Program-made: the position numbers and the translations under genes
Notes under the pieces: model-generated
The model's input: only the letters and a program-made list of their open reading frames with translations
Told to the model about the DNA's origin: nothing
Databases searched by the model: none
NCBI GenBank assembly: GCA_028551475.1
Contig: CM052359.1
Span: forward strand, 5,085,583-5,149,582
Reading direction: 5' to 3'
Source: Casuarina equisetifolia
Taxonomy: Eukaryota; Streptophyta; Magnoliopsida; Fagales; Casuarinaceae
Length of the DNA stretch: 64,000 nucleotides
Shown: positions 1-11,816 of the stretch, in pieces
Position numbering within the stretch: position 1 is the stretch's first letter
How the letters are laid out: each line of letters begins with the position of its first letter

Positions 1-3000
1 TGGTGCAACCATCAAAGAGATAAGAGTAGCGGCTGAACTTGCAAATGCTGCCAAATTCATTGACAAATTGCCACAGGTAAAAATTTCAGTCAACATGTTT
101 ACATTCAAGACCTAAGTTCTTATTCATTATTGGAATAATTTGTCCATTTACTTTTAGGTTGTGGCATTCCACTATAGGGACTAGATACCATGGTTGGTGA
201 GCACGGAACACAGCTATCGAGTGGACAGAAGCAAAGGATTGCCATTGCAAGGGCAATTATGAAGGACCCACGGATCTTACTTCTGGATGAAGCTACAAGT
301 GCGCTTGATGCAGAATCTGAGAGGTAGTTCAGGAGGCATCGAACAGGATTATGGTCAACCATACAGCTGTTGTTGTTGCACATCGTTTGAGCACAGTAAG
401 GAATGCTGATATGATTGCAGTCATTCACAAAGGAAAGATGGTTGAAAAAGGTATCTAAAAAGTGCAGTCATGCATCCTCTTTTAACTCATTCACATGTGA
501 CATTTCATAGTTAGTCTTTGAATCATGAACTGGCCTCGTATACCATGGGTTCCTAGATTTTATACCTTCAACAAGGCAGGTTGACTAATGTTCTGAACAC
601 TGTCTCAAATGTTAGGCTCACACTCAGAACTACTCAGGGATCTTGATGGAGCATACTCTCAACTTATACATTTGCAAGAAATAAACAAAGAACCAGAGCA
701 AGCATTAGATGATCAAAACAAATCAGAAAATATAGTGGAATCTTGTAAACAGTCAAGTCAAAGAATATCAATACTAAGATCAATAAGCCGGGGGTCATCT
801 GGAGCAGGAAATAGTAGCCGCCATTCATTTGATGTATCATTTGGCTTGCCTACAGGACTTACATGGACAGAACAAGAAATTCCTCCACTACTATTACAAC
901 AATCTCTGAAGGTATCACTCTGACGCCTTGCCTACCTCAACAAGCCTGAAATTCCCTTGCTTTTCATTGGAGTTGTGGCTGCAATCCTCAATGGCATAAT
1001 ACTTCCAATTTATGGGTTATTAATTTCTAGCGTCATTAATATGCTTTACGAACCCCCAAATAAGCTGAAAAAGGATGCAAAGTTTTGGGCAACAATTTTT
1101 GTGGTCCTTGGTGGGGTATCATTATTGGTGATTCCAGCACGATCATACTTCTTTGCTGTGGCTGGCTGTAAATTAATCCAACGTATTGTAATGTGCTTTG
1201 AGAAGGTGGTTCACATGGAAATTGGTTGGTTCGATGAACCAGAACACTCCAGTGGTGCAATTGGTGCCAGGCTCTCAGCAGATGCAGCCTCGGTTCGAGC
1301 ATTAGTCGGGGATAAACTTGGTCAGCTTATGGAAACCGCAGCCTCAGCGGTTGCTGGATTGGTCATTGTTTTTGTTGCAAGCTGGCAGTTGTCTCTTATT
1401 GTACTTGTATTGTTTCCTTTGATCGGACTTAATGGATTTCTTCAAGTAAAGTTCATGAAAGGATTTAGCAAAGATGCAAAGGTATGCATCAACACATCTG
1501 ACTCTGGTGTTCATTATTCCAGCATGCTAGACATTAAGCGTTTTCAGCCCAAAATGTAAAAGGTGGAAACTATCTCCAAGATTCCAGAGAAAGTAATGAA
1601 AACTTTTCATCTTAGTTGAAGTTGACGTTTTTGTACAATTCTTCTTTGCCGGTTGATTTAATACTGCAGTTGGATTTATCCATCAAGGAGTTAATGTAAA
1701 TGATTGCAGATGAAGTATGAGGAAGCAAGCCAGGTTGCTAATGATGCAGTTGGAGTTATAAGAACAGTTGCTTCTTTCTGTGCTGAAGAGAACGTGATAC
1801 ACTTATACAAAAGAAAATGTGAAGGCCCCATGAAGACAGGGATAAGGCAAGGCTTGATCAGTGGAATAGGATTTGGGCTATCTTTCTTTTTACTATTTTC
1901 GTTGTATGCAACCATTTTCTATGCAAGAGCTCGACTTGTTGAGAATGGTACAACGACATTCTCTGACGTTTTCCGGGTATATTTCTTTTTTCCCACATGA
2001 AACAAATGGTTTCACAAGCTGTTTGACAGCTTCAAATTGGTGTGATTCATCACTAGAAAACGATCTCTTAGTATTTATGATAAGTGTGCATTTGTTCGGT
2101 TGTAGGTTTTCTTTGCTTTAACTATGGCAGCCATGGGAATTTCTCAATCAAGCTCCTTTGCTCCTGATTCTAGCAAGGCCGGGAGTGCCGCAGGTTCCAT
2201 ATTTTCCATTGTAGACAGGGAGTCAAAGATAGACCCAAGCAATGAATCTGACGTGAAATTACATGATGTAAAGGGTGAAATTGAGCTTCGTCATGTAAAT
2301 ACCCATCCATGCCAAATATTCAGATTTTTCAGGAGCTTAGTTTGACCATTCATTGTGGCAAGGTAAAGTTTAATGATGGGATCATGCCTTAGCTTTGTCA
2401 AGTAACATTTCATTTAAAACTTATTGATCATGTTCAAATCATATGGGTGTAAAGTAATATCTTATGTCAAACTGTGGCCCTGGTTGGAGAAAGTGGCAGT
2501 GGAAAGTCTACAGTGATGTCGCTTTTACAAGGATTTTATGATCCTAATTCAGGCCATATTATGCTAGATGGAAGTAAAATTCAAAAGTTCCAACTTAAAT
2601 GGTTGAGGCAGCAAATGGGACTCATGAGCCAAGAACCAATTCTTTTCAATGATACCATTCGAGCCAACATTTCAAACGGAAAGGAAGGAAGTACAATAGA
2701 GGTAGAAATCATAGTTGCATCAGAATTGGCAAATGCCCACAAGTTTGTTAGCAGCTTGCAGTAGGTTTTAGCCAAGCAAATCAAGTTTCAAAATCCATCT
2801 TGCTATCATTGTTAGAGTAAAATTGTGCTTTAATCCTTATTTTTTATGACAATTCAAAATGTAGGGCTATGATATGGTGGTAGGAGAGCGAGGAGTCCAA
2901 CTTTCCGATGGGCAGAAACAATGTGTAGCCATAGCACGAGCTATAATGAAAAGTCCAAAAATATTACTATTAGATAAGGCAACTAGTGCATTAGATGTTG

Positions 3001-3221
3001 AGTTTGAGAAATTGGTTCAAGATGCATTGGACAAGGTTGTGGTGAACCGAACTACAGTGGTTGTAGCTCATCGATTGTCCACAATCAAGAATGCAAATCT
3101 AATTGTAGTAGTTAAAAATGGAATGATTGTGGAGAAAGGAAAGCATGAAACTTTAATCAATATCGAGGATGGGTTTTATGCCTCCCTAGTGGCATTTCAC
3201 TTAAGTAGTTCAACTACATGA
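1..3221 (+). pseudogene. ABCB transporter pseudogene 1, 3' part (5' end outside window)
   Basis: This is the 3' two thirds of a full-size ABCB transporter gene, starting inside the NBD1 exon. Exon equivalents are 1-76, 178-450, 616-1481, 1710-1976, 2106-2362, 2471-2764 and 2865-3221, colinear with exons 6-12 of the intact genes downstream. It still shows LSSGQ and Walker B of NBD1, TMD2 and the NBD2 P-loop GESGSGKST. It is broken in many places. Exon 7 lacks one base near 325, exon 8 has an in-frame TGA at 921-923 (CGA in the paralogues), and exon 10 lacks seven bases near 2300. The acceptor of exon 11 reads AA instead of AG at 2469-2470, and exon 11 ends in TAG. In NBD2 the signature is LSDGQ, and the Walker B glutamate is lysine ([11 protein letters not shown]). 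The 3' UTR still aligns with that of the gene at 11651. I infer a non-functional copy; transcription cannot be judged. Confidence 0.9.
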
Positions 3222-4011
3222 GCTTTTTTAAAAAATCTATGGTTCTTCCATTTCAAACAGTGTTGTTGTTTTAATGGTTTTACAACTTTAAATTGTTTTG
3301 TTATGGTAATTGTTTGAATCTTGTAAATGTAATTGTAATTAAACACAACAAGTGAAAAGAGATGAATTAGCATATTCTTGGACAAGCCAAAATGCTTATC
3401 TTTTTCTTGTGGGAAGCCATTAAAATGGAAGGAAAGTGTTATGTTCTACCACTTAAGGATGTTTCAGTGATCAAAGATTGGTTATGAGGCTAGTCTAACT
3501 CACTTTAATATGACTTGACATATTTTTTTTGTTACAGCTACTTAATTCCTTCATGCATCAAAGTAGCCTAATATGGAAGTAGATATCAAAGTAGTTAAGC
3601 ACTTACAAGAGTTATCTTGAACTTGGCTTAATGTTCCCCTTATATTTTAAGTTAAAGTTGACAACCTTTTGTTACTCTCACAATGGCAAATTTCCCATGA
3701 TGAGGCAATCTACTAAACGTTTTAGTATCAAGTTTGGTATCTTCTTGATATCTTGGAAGATGAAGAAATAGTTTTTTGTCTAACTAACTTCAATAGTTAC
3801 AACTTGGGTTGAATTGGATGTACCTGTATTATTTAAGTACACTACCTCCTTTATGATCTTATTTACAAAGTTTATAACTCTATTTCTTGATAGTCATAAG
3901 GAAAGATCATGATAGAATATGCCACTTCACCTATAATCTATTGTTGAATCTTTTTGATAGAAAACAATTATCTTCTTCTTAAAGGACAAATTTAACAAAA
4001 TAATAATTTTT
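3222..4011. other. 3' flank of pseudogene 1, no gene seen
   Basis: The first 200 bases are the decayed 3' UTR of the upstream ABCB pseudogene. They match the 3' UTR of the intact gene ending at 17338, including a shared stretch around AAAATGCTTATCTTTTTC. The rest is AT-rich sequence with no reading frame or repeat that I can support. Confidence 0.6.
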
Positions 4012-4384
4012 TTTTAAGAAAAACATGAACACTCACAAGATGGGCAGAAACTTGCTTTGATTCAACAAGAAAATCATATGCAAGTGTTTAGGATAAGCTA
4101 AAATTCCAAGATAAGATTACAAATGAACAAGAAAAATATCTTTATACAAGAATAATTCAAACTATAAGTAAGAGAGAGGTTGTATGTGCATCTATCTTTA
4201 TCAATGTCACAAGTGCCTTGTTGCTCATCAAAGGCTCCTATGGTGAGCTAAAGGTCAAAAGCCAATTACTAGATTGCCAATAATAATAAGCTAGTCATAC
4301 AATGTCAAAGTGGTTCCCTCATTAGGAACTACCCATTGACTTCATAATATGGTAGCTAGGTGACTGATATCTCATCTTTAAACA
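4012..4384 (-). repeat. Left LTR of the copia element (3' LTR in element orientation)
   Basis: This aligns over its full length with 9317-9690, for example around CTTGCTTTGATTCAACAAG and GGTGAGCTAAAGGTC. It lies next to the polypurine tract at 4385-4392, which sets it as the 3' LTR of a minus-strand element. It is more AT-rich than the other copy. Confidence 0.78.
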
Positions 4385-7300
4385 CCTCTCTTAAGTTGAT
4401 AGTCGATATGTGTTCATGACATTTAACTTGTTAAGGGGATGGTTATGTTGGTTCACTCATAATGCTTTTTTTAACATATCTGTGGATTGATCCTTAGTCC
4501 CAACATTAATTGTCCTTATGATTCCATGAGGATCTTCTCACGGATAAAGTGACAATCAACATTAATATGTTTGGTGAACTAATGGACCATAGGATTTGCA
4601 GCTAACTCCATAGCAACTTTGTTGTTATGAATAAGTTTATAAGGCAAGATATGTTTGACTCCCATCTCTTCCAATAAGCCAAGTAACCAAATAATCTCAC
4701 AAGATGTAACTACCATGGCTTTGTATTCAACTTTAGTAAAGGACCTTGAGACAACCCTTTGTTTATTGCTCTTCCATGAAATGAGTGCATCCCTAGGTAT
4801 AACACAAAATCTTATGAGTGACTTTCAACACATTTTGCATGTTGTATAGTTAGAATCATAGTAAGCCCACATTTGGTAGCCTCTTAAGGATGGAATGAAT
4901 AAAGTTGTACTTAGACAACTCTTCAAGTACTTTACTAGTCAAATAGCAACTTCGCAATGGGATTTTTTAAGTGAATGCATGAATTGAGTTAGATTATGAA
5001 TTATGTAGAAGATGTATGGCCCTATCACATTTAGATAGTTTAGCTTACCTATAAGCTATGACACTTTAAAGGGTCATTCAATAGTGGATTATCTTCCTTA
5101 GGTACTGAAATTTCTTTGTTATGGTTAATTGTAGTAAAAAATAAGTTGGTGTTTGTAGGATTCTCTACTTACTTGGCCCCATTAAGTCCCATCTCATCTA
5201 TGACTTTGAATATATACTTAAGCTAACTTAAATGAATATCCTTGTCATCTCATTGGACTTTAACCTTAAGAAAAAAACTTAAGATCTCCCAAGTCTTTAA
5301 TGTGAAATAAAGAATGCATATGCTTCTTTAGCTTCTTAATCCCATTAGTGTTACTACTTGTAATAAGAATCTTATTTACATAGATCATAAGAATTATTAT
5401 AGAATTACCTCATTTCTTGATGGAAAGTGAGGTGACATGCATTGAATCTCGATATTTAGTTACTAAAACTTAGCATACCACTACCAAACAACCTACTTCA
5501 ACCAATATAATGACTTTTTCAAGTTGCAAGCCTTCTTACTTTTTTCATTTGGATTTTCGGGTGAAAGGTCTATGTAGACCTTTTTATTTAAGGTTTTATT
5601 TAAGAACACATCACAGAAGTCCATTTGATGAATCTCCTACTAATTCAATGTTAGCAATGAAAATGCACACTTGATTGTAATGTGCTTAACCACAAGTATG
5701 AAGATCTCATGGTACTCCATTCTTTCTTTCAAACTATATCCTTACCAATCTAGCCTTTTATCTTTTCACTATTTCATCAACATTGTATTTGATCTTATAA
5801 ACCTATTTATATCTAATGGGTGTCCTTCCAAGTGGAAGGTTCATTGTCTCTCAAGTATTATTAACCTCAATACTTTAATTTCCTATGCCATAACATCTTA
5901 TCATTTAGGATTATTAATAGCCTTATGGTGATAGATTGATTCTACTTCAATAGAAATGGATGCAAAAAAAATACTAGTTATTGGTTGAAAGGTAATGATA
6001 AGCAATGTAGGTTAGAAGAAGGTCACTATTTAAGGCATTGTTCATAAGGCGAACATAGTTACTCAACCTAAGTGGTGGTTAGGTTCCCTTAGTGGAACAC
6101 TAGGGAGCTAATAGAATAGGTGTATCAAGTAAATTTTTTGGTGATGATATGATGTCCTTTGTCTTTCCATCCATAAAAATATCATAAGAGTCTATTGAAA
6201 GTGGTAAAGGCATTAGTGTGTGGTCAAGCTGTGATGTAGTGGTTGGCTTAGAAGTGTGGCTAATTGGTGTAGTAGAAGGTGGTAATATAAGAGCTAATTT
6301 AATAGAGGTCTAAGTGATGATATATGTCAAAGATCATCTCAACAAGTTTAATTAGAGAGACTTGTAGTGAAGGACATGATTTGGACTTTACTTATAAGAA
6401 AGGAAATGCATCCTTATGAAAGTGTACATCCCAACTAATAAATAAACAATGTCTATTTGGATCATAAAGTTCTATATCCCTTTTGTCCTTCTATATATCC
6501 CATGAATATGATGAGAATTGGTCATGCATTAAACTTATCTTTGTTCCCTATCATGGTCACATAACGAACACAATAAAAAAACCCTAAGATAGGAAATCGT
6601 TAGTGGTTAACTAAAAATTTTCTTAAATAGTGTGACACCATGCAAAATTGATAAGGGCACCTTATTTATGAGATATGTGGTTGTGAGTATATATTTTACT
6701 CAAAACATAATGAGAATATGACTTTGAAATTTTAACACTCATGCAACATCCCAAATTTGATAATGTTTGCATTCCATAACCCCATTCTATTGAGGAATGT
6801 GTACACATGAGCTCTCATGTACAATTTTCAATAATGAACATAATTATTTGACATCATGATTGAAAAGATTAAGTGCATTATCTATCATAGTGCATTTGAT
6901 TGTGGTTTCAAATTGGTTTCTCACTATGTTAAGAAATTCCTTCGTATATGAAAATGTTTCACTTTTGATGTTAATAACAAAAGTTTATGTTCTTTTAAAA
7001 AATTCATCCACAATTGTGAGAAAATACTATGATTCATCACGGTTGGGTATTTCTATGGTTCCTATATGTCTACATGAATTAGATCATAAGGTCGTTATGC
7101 AATATCATCATAAAAACTAAAAGAATTGCAAGTTTACCTCACAAATGGACAAATGAAACAATGCTCAATATAAGAGACATTTTAAAATCCAATACACTAA
7201 TAAGCTAAAACTTGGCATTGGACAAATGTCTAGAGTCTATAGTGCCAAAGTTTGAAATTAGAAATATTACAACTTGACAAAGCATTGAGAAAGCATTCAC

Positions 7301-9316
7301 AAAGCATAGGTCACACCCAAAAGATTGTGCAACATTTTTCGTATTAGGACATGTGACAAAGTGGTAAAGCTAATTTATCATCCTACCCTAGCCCTTTGGC
7401 TTTACTCATTAAAAGGCCTTAAAATACACAAAAATCAACATATAATATAATGTACCAATTATTTTTATAGCAAGATTTTGACATAGATATAAGATTGAAT
7501 TTCAAATCTAATGAGTGTAAAATTGTGTAATTTGAGATTGTTAGATATGTGAGTATCACCAGTGTGTTTTACAATAGTATTATCACCATTCAAAAATTTA
7601 TTTTTTCTAGATCTAGATGCAAATGACACAATAGATTCTAAGCAACTAAGGTTAGTAGTAATATGATTACTAGTACTAGAATCAATTATCCAATATTAAT
7701 TAACAAAATTTGGAATACTTACCAAGTGAGCTTATCCCCATTAGGCCTTTTCTCCATTCAAAAAGCTAATAAACCATCAATAGTTAGTTTTGGTGATGAA
7801 GACTTGATCAAAATCATCTACCATCATATTTGCCTTAGCTTCCTCCTTGGGATTCTTGTGCCTTAGGGGATAACTGTTTAATTTGTAGTGCTCATTGTGC
7901 TCATACCTATAAATTTTGCAATACTCACACTATAGGCCTATCAACTAGTAGCAATTCATATTTTACGTCTTTGTTTCCTACAAAATTTGCCTTTTTCAAG
8001 CTGTCTCTACTATGTCCAGGAAAGTTGCCAAAGCTGGCCGTAACTAGTCCAATGCTTGTAGAAAGCTTTGTTGCATTAAGCTGATTTTTGCCCTCAATAA
8101 AGGCAGCTTCACTAGTTATCTTCCTGACGATGCTTTCATGGTGTTCTGCCTTGCAGAGCATCCAATACATTTTCCTCAAGTTCAGGAGGTGTTGCATCAT
8201 TAGAATCTATTCCCAAAAAGTAAAATAGCAATCATCCAAGCCTTTTGAGCAACTAATAGAACTTCAGAGTCTCTTGATGCTGAATCCATGGTAGAGAGAT
8301 CACCATTTCCAGTGTTGTGAGCTCCATTAGGAATGCAAATTCACCCTAGAGCTATCGTAGATGCCTAAAGTGGCTTAAAATTGACTGTCTACCTTGTCAG
8401 ATGAGACATAGTTCATTCACTAGGTTGTAAACCCTCAATGAGTTAACCTAGTGATATTTGGGTCGGAGTTTTGCCCACATAACAATTGCATCTCTAGTAT
8501 TGATAAAGTCATCATGAAGATGCTCAACAATGGAGTTTAAAATCCAACCACGACAGACAAAGTTGCAATGTTCTTAAAGAGCTCAAAGTGGAGACCTATT
8601 TTCTGGTTTTAGGTAGGACTTGTTGACACAGATAAGTTTCTTTTTGATCAACAATGCGACTGTCATTGTTTTACACTAGACAACTTAGTTTGAGTCCTTG
8701 TGAGCTTAATTGAGGGCAGGGCTATCATATGTATGTCTCTAATCGTCAAATGGAGAGGATCGATTGGATTTAGGGTTTGCAGGATTTTGGTTTTAGGTTC
8801 TAAGACTTGTTGTAGCAGTGTGAGCGGTCAAGTGAAACCATTGCGCTAAGAGATGCGACCCACATGCTCGCTTCAATGCGGCAGAACGTAGGGCGTGCTA
8901 CTATCGGATTCGTTGTGGGAGGCATTGTGGGCCATTGCAACGAAAAGGGGCAAATGTTGTGAGGAAAAATGACGACGTGTCATTGGCAACAGTTTACAAT
9001 AGCATCGTTCACGTTGTAAGGCAAAACAGCGTTATGTAAGGAAGAAACAAAAAATGACAATATTTTGGCATGAATGCGTTGTACTAAGAGGAACAGCAAA
9101 AAAACCATAGAATTGTTTGCTGGAAGAGAAAACATTTTGAATGAGCCATTGAAAATAAGTCTTTCACACAAAATAAGAGCAAAGACATCTATTTTGTGGA
9201 CTGAGCGTAAGTGGTTTAGGATTGAGGAATTTTCCGCCTAAAATCCAGAAGAGAAATGGAAAACCGGGAAGAAAACAATAGAAAATTTTCAAAACAAAAA
9301 ACTTGCTCCGATGCAA

Positions 9317-9690
9317 TGTTAAGAGAAACGTAAACACTCACAAGATACGTAAAACTTGCTTTGATTCAACAAGAAAATTGTTTAGCATTTGGGAGAAGCT
9401 AAAATCCCAAGGTAAGATTACGAATGAACAAGAAAACTACCCTTATACTACAACAATTCAATCTATGAGTAGGAGAGAGGTTGTGCATGGGTCAGTCTTC
9501 ATTAGTGTTGCAGGTGCCTTGTTGCTTCGTCAAAGGTGCCTGTGGTGAGCTAAAGGTCGAAAGCCAATGACCAGCTTGCCAAGAATAGCAAGCTGGTCGT
9601 GCAGTGTTGCAGGGGTCAATTCCCTCCTTGGGAACTGCCTGTTGACTCTATAACATGGCAGCCAGGTGGCTGCCACCTCATCTCTGAACA
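9317..9690 (-). repeat. Right LTR of the copia element (5' LTR in element orientation)
   Basis: On the plus strand it starts TGTTAAGAG and ends CTCTGAACA, giving TG...CA termini. The primer-binding site at 9305-9316 lies just outside its left end, as expected for the 5' LTR of a minus-strand element. Confidence 0.78.
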
Positions 9691-10200
9691 TTTTTCTAGC
9701 ATTTAATGTACATGAAGATTGTAACATTGACATCATCTAATATTTGAGGAATTTATACAAAATTTAATTTAGTAGTCTACTAGTGATAGGATTGACAATG
9801 ATCCATTAGTGAGAAAGTAGTGATCTTACTGGACAAAAGAATATGACAATATGAAGACAACACTTACACAAGGCAATGAATAAACTATAGCTCAAGTTAA
9901 TGGGATCAGTGCTCTAAATTTGAGGTTATATCTTAAGTTGGCAGACAATTGGCAGTGGATTTCTCACAAGTACGTCATTGATGCATGTATGAAGGTATCT
10001 GTACAACAATGATCTATATCTGAAAGTGATTCCAATAGCAACCTATCATAACCGAAAAGAAAGTATTCCACTTTGCGGGGAGAACTACTTATACCAACCC
10101 AAGTTTAGACTTCAAAGCCAAGGAATTTATACATTTAAAGTAATACGGACTAACCTATTGCTCCGTATAAAATTCTATATGATCCATCATAGAAACCCCA
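9691..10200. other. Intergenic, nothing recognised
   Basis: AT-rich sequence between the copia LTR and the BAHD exon relic. I see no convincing reading frame or repeat. Confidence 0.4.
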
Positions 10201-10601
10201 ATGGCGTTCTTGTTATCTGGTCAAAAGGAAGCCTGGTTAGGCCATTTGAGCGACACCATCTGAAACACTCATTCTATCAGTTATAATAGATCGCTTACCC
10301 CGAGATGCAAAGCTCAAACACAGCACGTGTTTGGCCATGGCCCTTATCAAGCAGCTGAAGTTATAGCTGAAGGGTTGTCGAGGGCTTTGGTTCCTTACTT
10401 CTTGCTGGAAGGCTCACAGAATCAAGCCCAGGGTTAGCGACAGATTGGAGAGGGCATCTGGTTCGCCAAGGTGTCTGCTGATTGCGCTCTTGATGCTATC
10501 AATCACTTGGACAATGTTGTATCCATTCCATTCCATGAGATCGGCTTCTACCTAGTCACATCCCTGAAAATGAAGGCATAGACCCACTTGTGCAAATGCA
10601 G
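10201..10601 (+). pseudogene. BAHD acyltransferase exon-1 relic
   Basis: Pieces of the N-terminal half of a BAHD acyl-CoA-dependent acyltransferase appear in order across shifting frames. First comes an ATG and a segment like the family's opening (LVRPFE for the usual LV.P.EPTP). Then comes FGHGPYQAAEVIAEGLSR and ALVPYFLLEG (usually ALVPYYPLAGRL), then GIWFAKVSADCALDAINHLD (usually GVWFVEASADCSLEDVNYLD), and finally DPLVQMQ. It stops at CAG/GTAAAT at 10601/10602, the place where many BAHD genes have their intron (family knowledge). Several frameshifts and stops separate the pieces, the second exon with DFGWG was not found, and the HXXXD region is not visible. This is a dead, truncated copy. 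BAHD enzymes acylate alcohols and amines in specialised metabolism, and a link with the neighbouring transporters is only a guess. Confidence 0.72.
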
Positions 10602-11580
10602 GTAAATATATCAAAAGGTTTAACACTCTTGCCCTTAGTGCTTGCCAAACAACGTTATTAGCTAGAATGGAGCAAACTGATAAAAGCACGAAGAAACGCC
10701 AGGGATCAAATAAAAGGGGATGTACAAATAAAACGAGAAAGGGATCACCCTTTGGGTTGGGTTGTGTTGTTTCATTCAACAAGCATGGCATCGTGGAACT
10801 TTGTTAAATCAAAAGATTGGGCTTGATTAGCTAAGCATTATGTGGTTAAGAGCATAAAGTATGAGCACATTGTTTCGTGGAGCGAAAATGATCGTTAGAA
10901 AAAAGAATAGTACTTTCTACTCATTTTTGTTGGGTTTTGTAATCAGTGGGCGAGATAGCATTATTTTGCCAATTGTGCTGAGGATAAAAATCGAGCATTA
11001 AAAAAAATATAATTATTAGATAATGCAATAATATAAAATATAATTTTCCAACCCATAACCTTAAAGTGTTTGTTGCAGGAGGAAATCTATATAAAATGAT
11101 AGTGCTGCACTAGAAGATAAAATTTCCAAAATAAATTTAAATGTGAAAAATTATCATTTCAACTCATAAATTAAAATTTAAGTTAAACTATGAACTTTTT
11201 AATGTAGTGTTAAAACTTAGGCCGAACCACTGTAACTCATATTCCCATTGAAACTGTTGTCTAAGTGAAACGGCTGCAAGATTTTGATGTTTTCGACGGG
11301 CATCTTTTTTTATTCTTTTCTTCGACAACAAGCCACTTCCCTGTCTCTTACTTTTTACAAACAAGGGTCTTGGTGCTGTATTTTACTTTCATTTGGTTTT
11401 CTTCCTGTTAGCAAATGTAATTGTTATCTCAATCTACACTTGCCGTTAATAGATTACTGGAGTACTTCAGTCAAAGGTAGATTCAACCGTCCATAGATAT
11501 CATTTTGTCGCTGTTGGATCCTTGGCTAGTAATTATGTAACTCTCTAGCTGCTGATTTAGCCATTAACTGTGTTCTGCAG
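10602..11580 (+). promoter_or_regulatory. 5' flank and probable leader intron of the ABCB gene at 11651
   Basis: The first 650 bases hold nothing I recognise. From about 11250 to the acceptor TTCTGCAG ending at 11580, the sequence matches the region upstream of the ABCB gene at 25550. Shared stretches include TAGATTACTGGAGT, TGTTGGATCCTT and TAACTCTCTAG. I infer a conserved intron in the 5' UTR, with its leader exon somewhere upstream. No TATA box could be assigned. Confidence 0.5.
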
Positions 11581-11594
11581 GAGCTATAAAAACT

Positions 11595-11816
11595 ATGGCT
11601 ATCCTTAGTAAAGTAGCTGCCAATTGGCTTGGTATCTCAGACTTGATAGGATGGCGGAAGAGAATGGCTTGGGTGGCAAAAGAAGTACAGATGAAGCTGA
11701 AACATCAAAAGGCAAAGCTGAAGCAGACTCAAAGAAGAGCAAAGGAGGAGAGAAGACTAATACTGTTCCATTTCACAAACTGTTCTCATTCGCAGATTCC
11801 ACTGACATTTTGTTGA
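11595..11816 (+). promoter_or_regulatory. Upstream ORF overlapping the ABCB start codon
   Basis: An ATG at 11595, 14 bases after the leader acceptor, opens a 73-codon frame. It runs past the main ATG at 11651 in a different frame and ends 166 bases inside the coding sequence. Its context is good (A at -3, G at +4). The equivalent triplet is GTG in the paralogue leader at 25494. If this leader is used, the frame should lower translation of the transporter. Its peptide looks like a frame shadow, so I treat it as regulatory and not as a protein gene. Confidence 0.5.

Larger units (their letters stand above)
4012..9690 (-). mobile_element. Ty1/copia LTR retrotransposon, old and broken
   Basis: Two diverged direct repeats of about 373 bp bound a 4.9-kb interior. 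Read on the minus strand, the interior has the copia order. A primer-binding site at 9305-9316 resembles the initiator-Met tRNA site TGGTATCAGAGC at 9 of 12 positions. Next comes a gag-like region around 7870-8200 with a degenerate zinc-knuckle pattern (CKIY...H). An RNase H-like stretch lies near 4500-4740 (EYKAM, CEIIWL, then ANP..H...KHI.VDCHFIREKI). A polypurine tract (AAGAGAGG) at 4385-4392 directly abuts the left LTR. Flanking TTTTT at 4007-4011 and 9691-9695 could be the target-site duplication but is low complexity. The coding part carries many breaks and the LTRs differ at roughly a fifth of positions, so the insertion is old. Confidence 0.8.
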
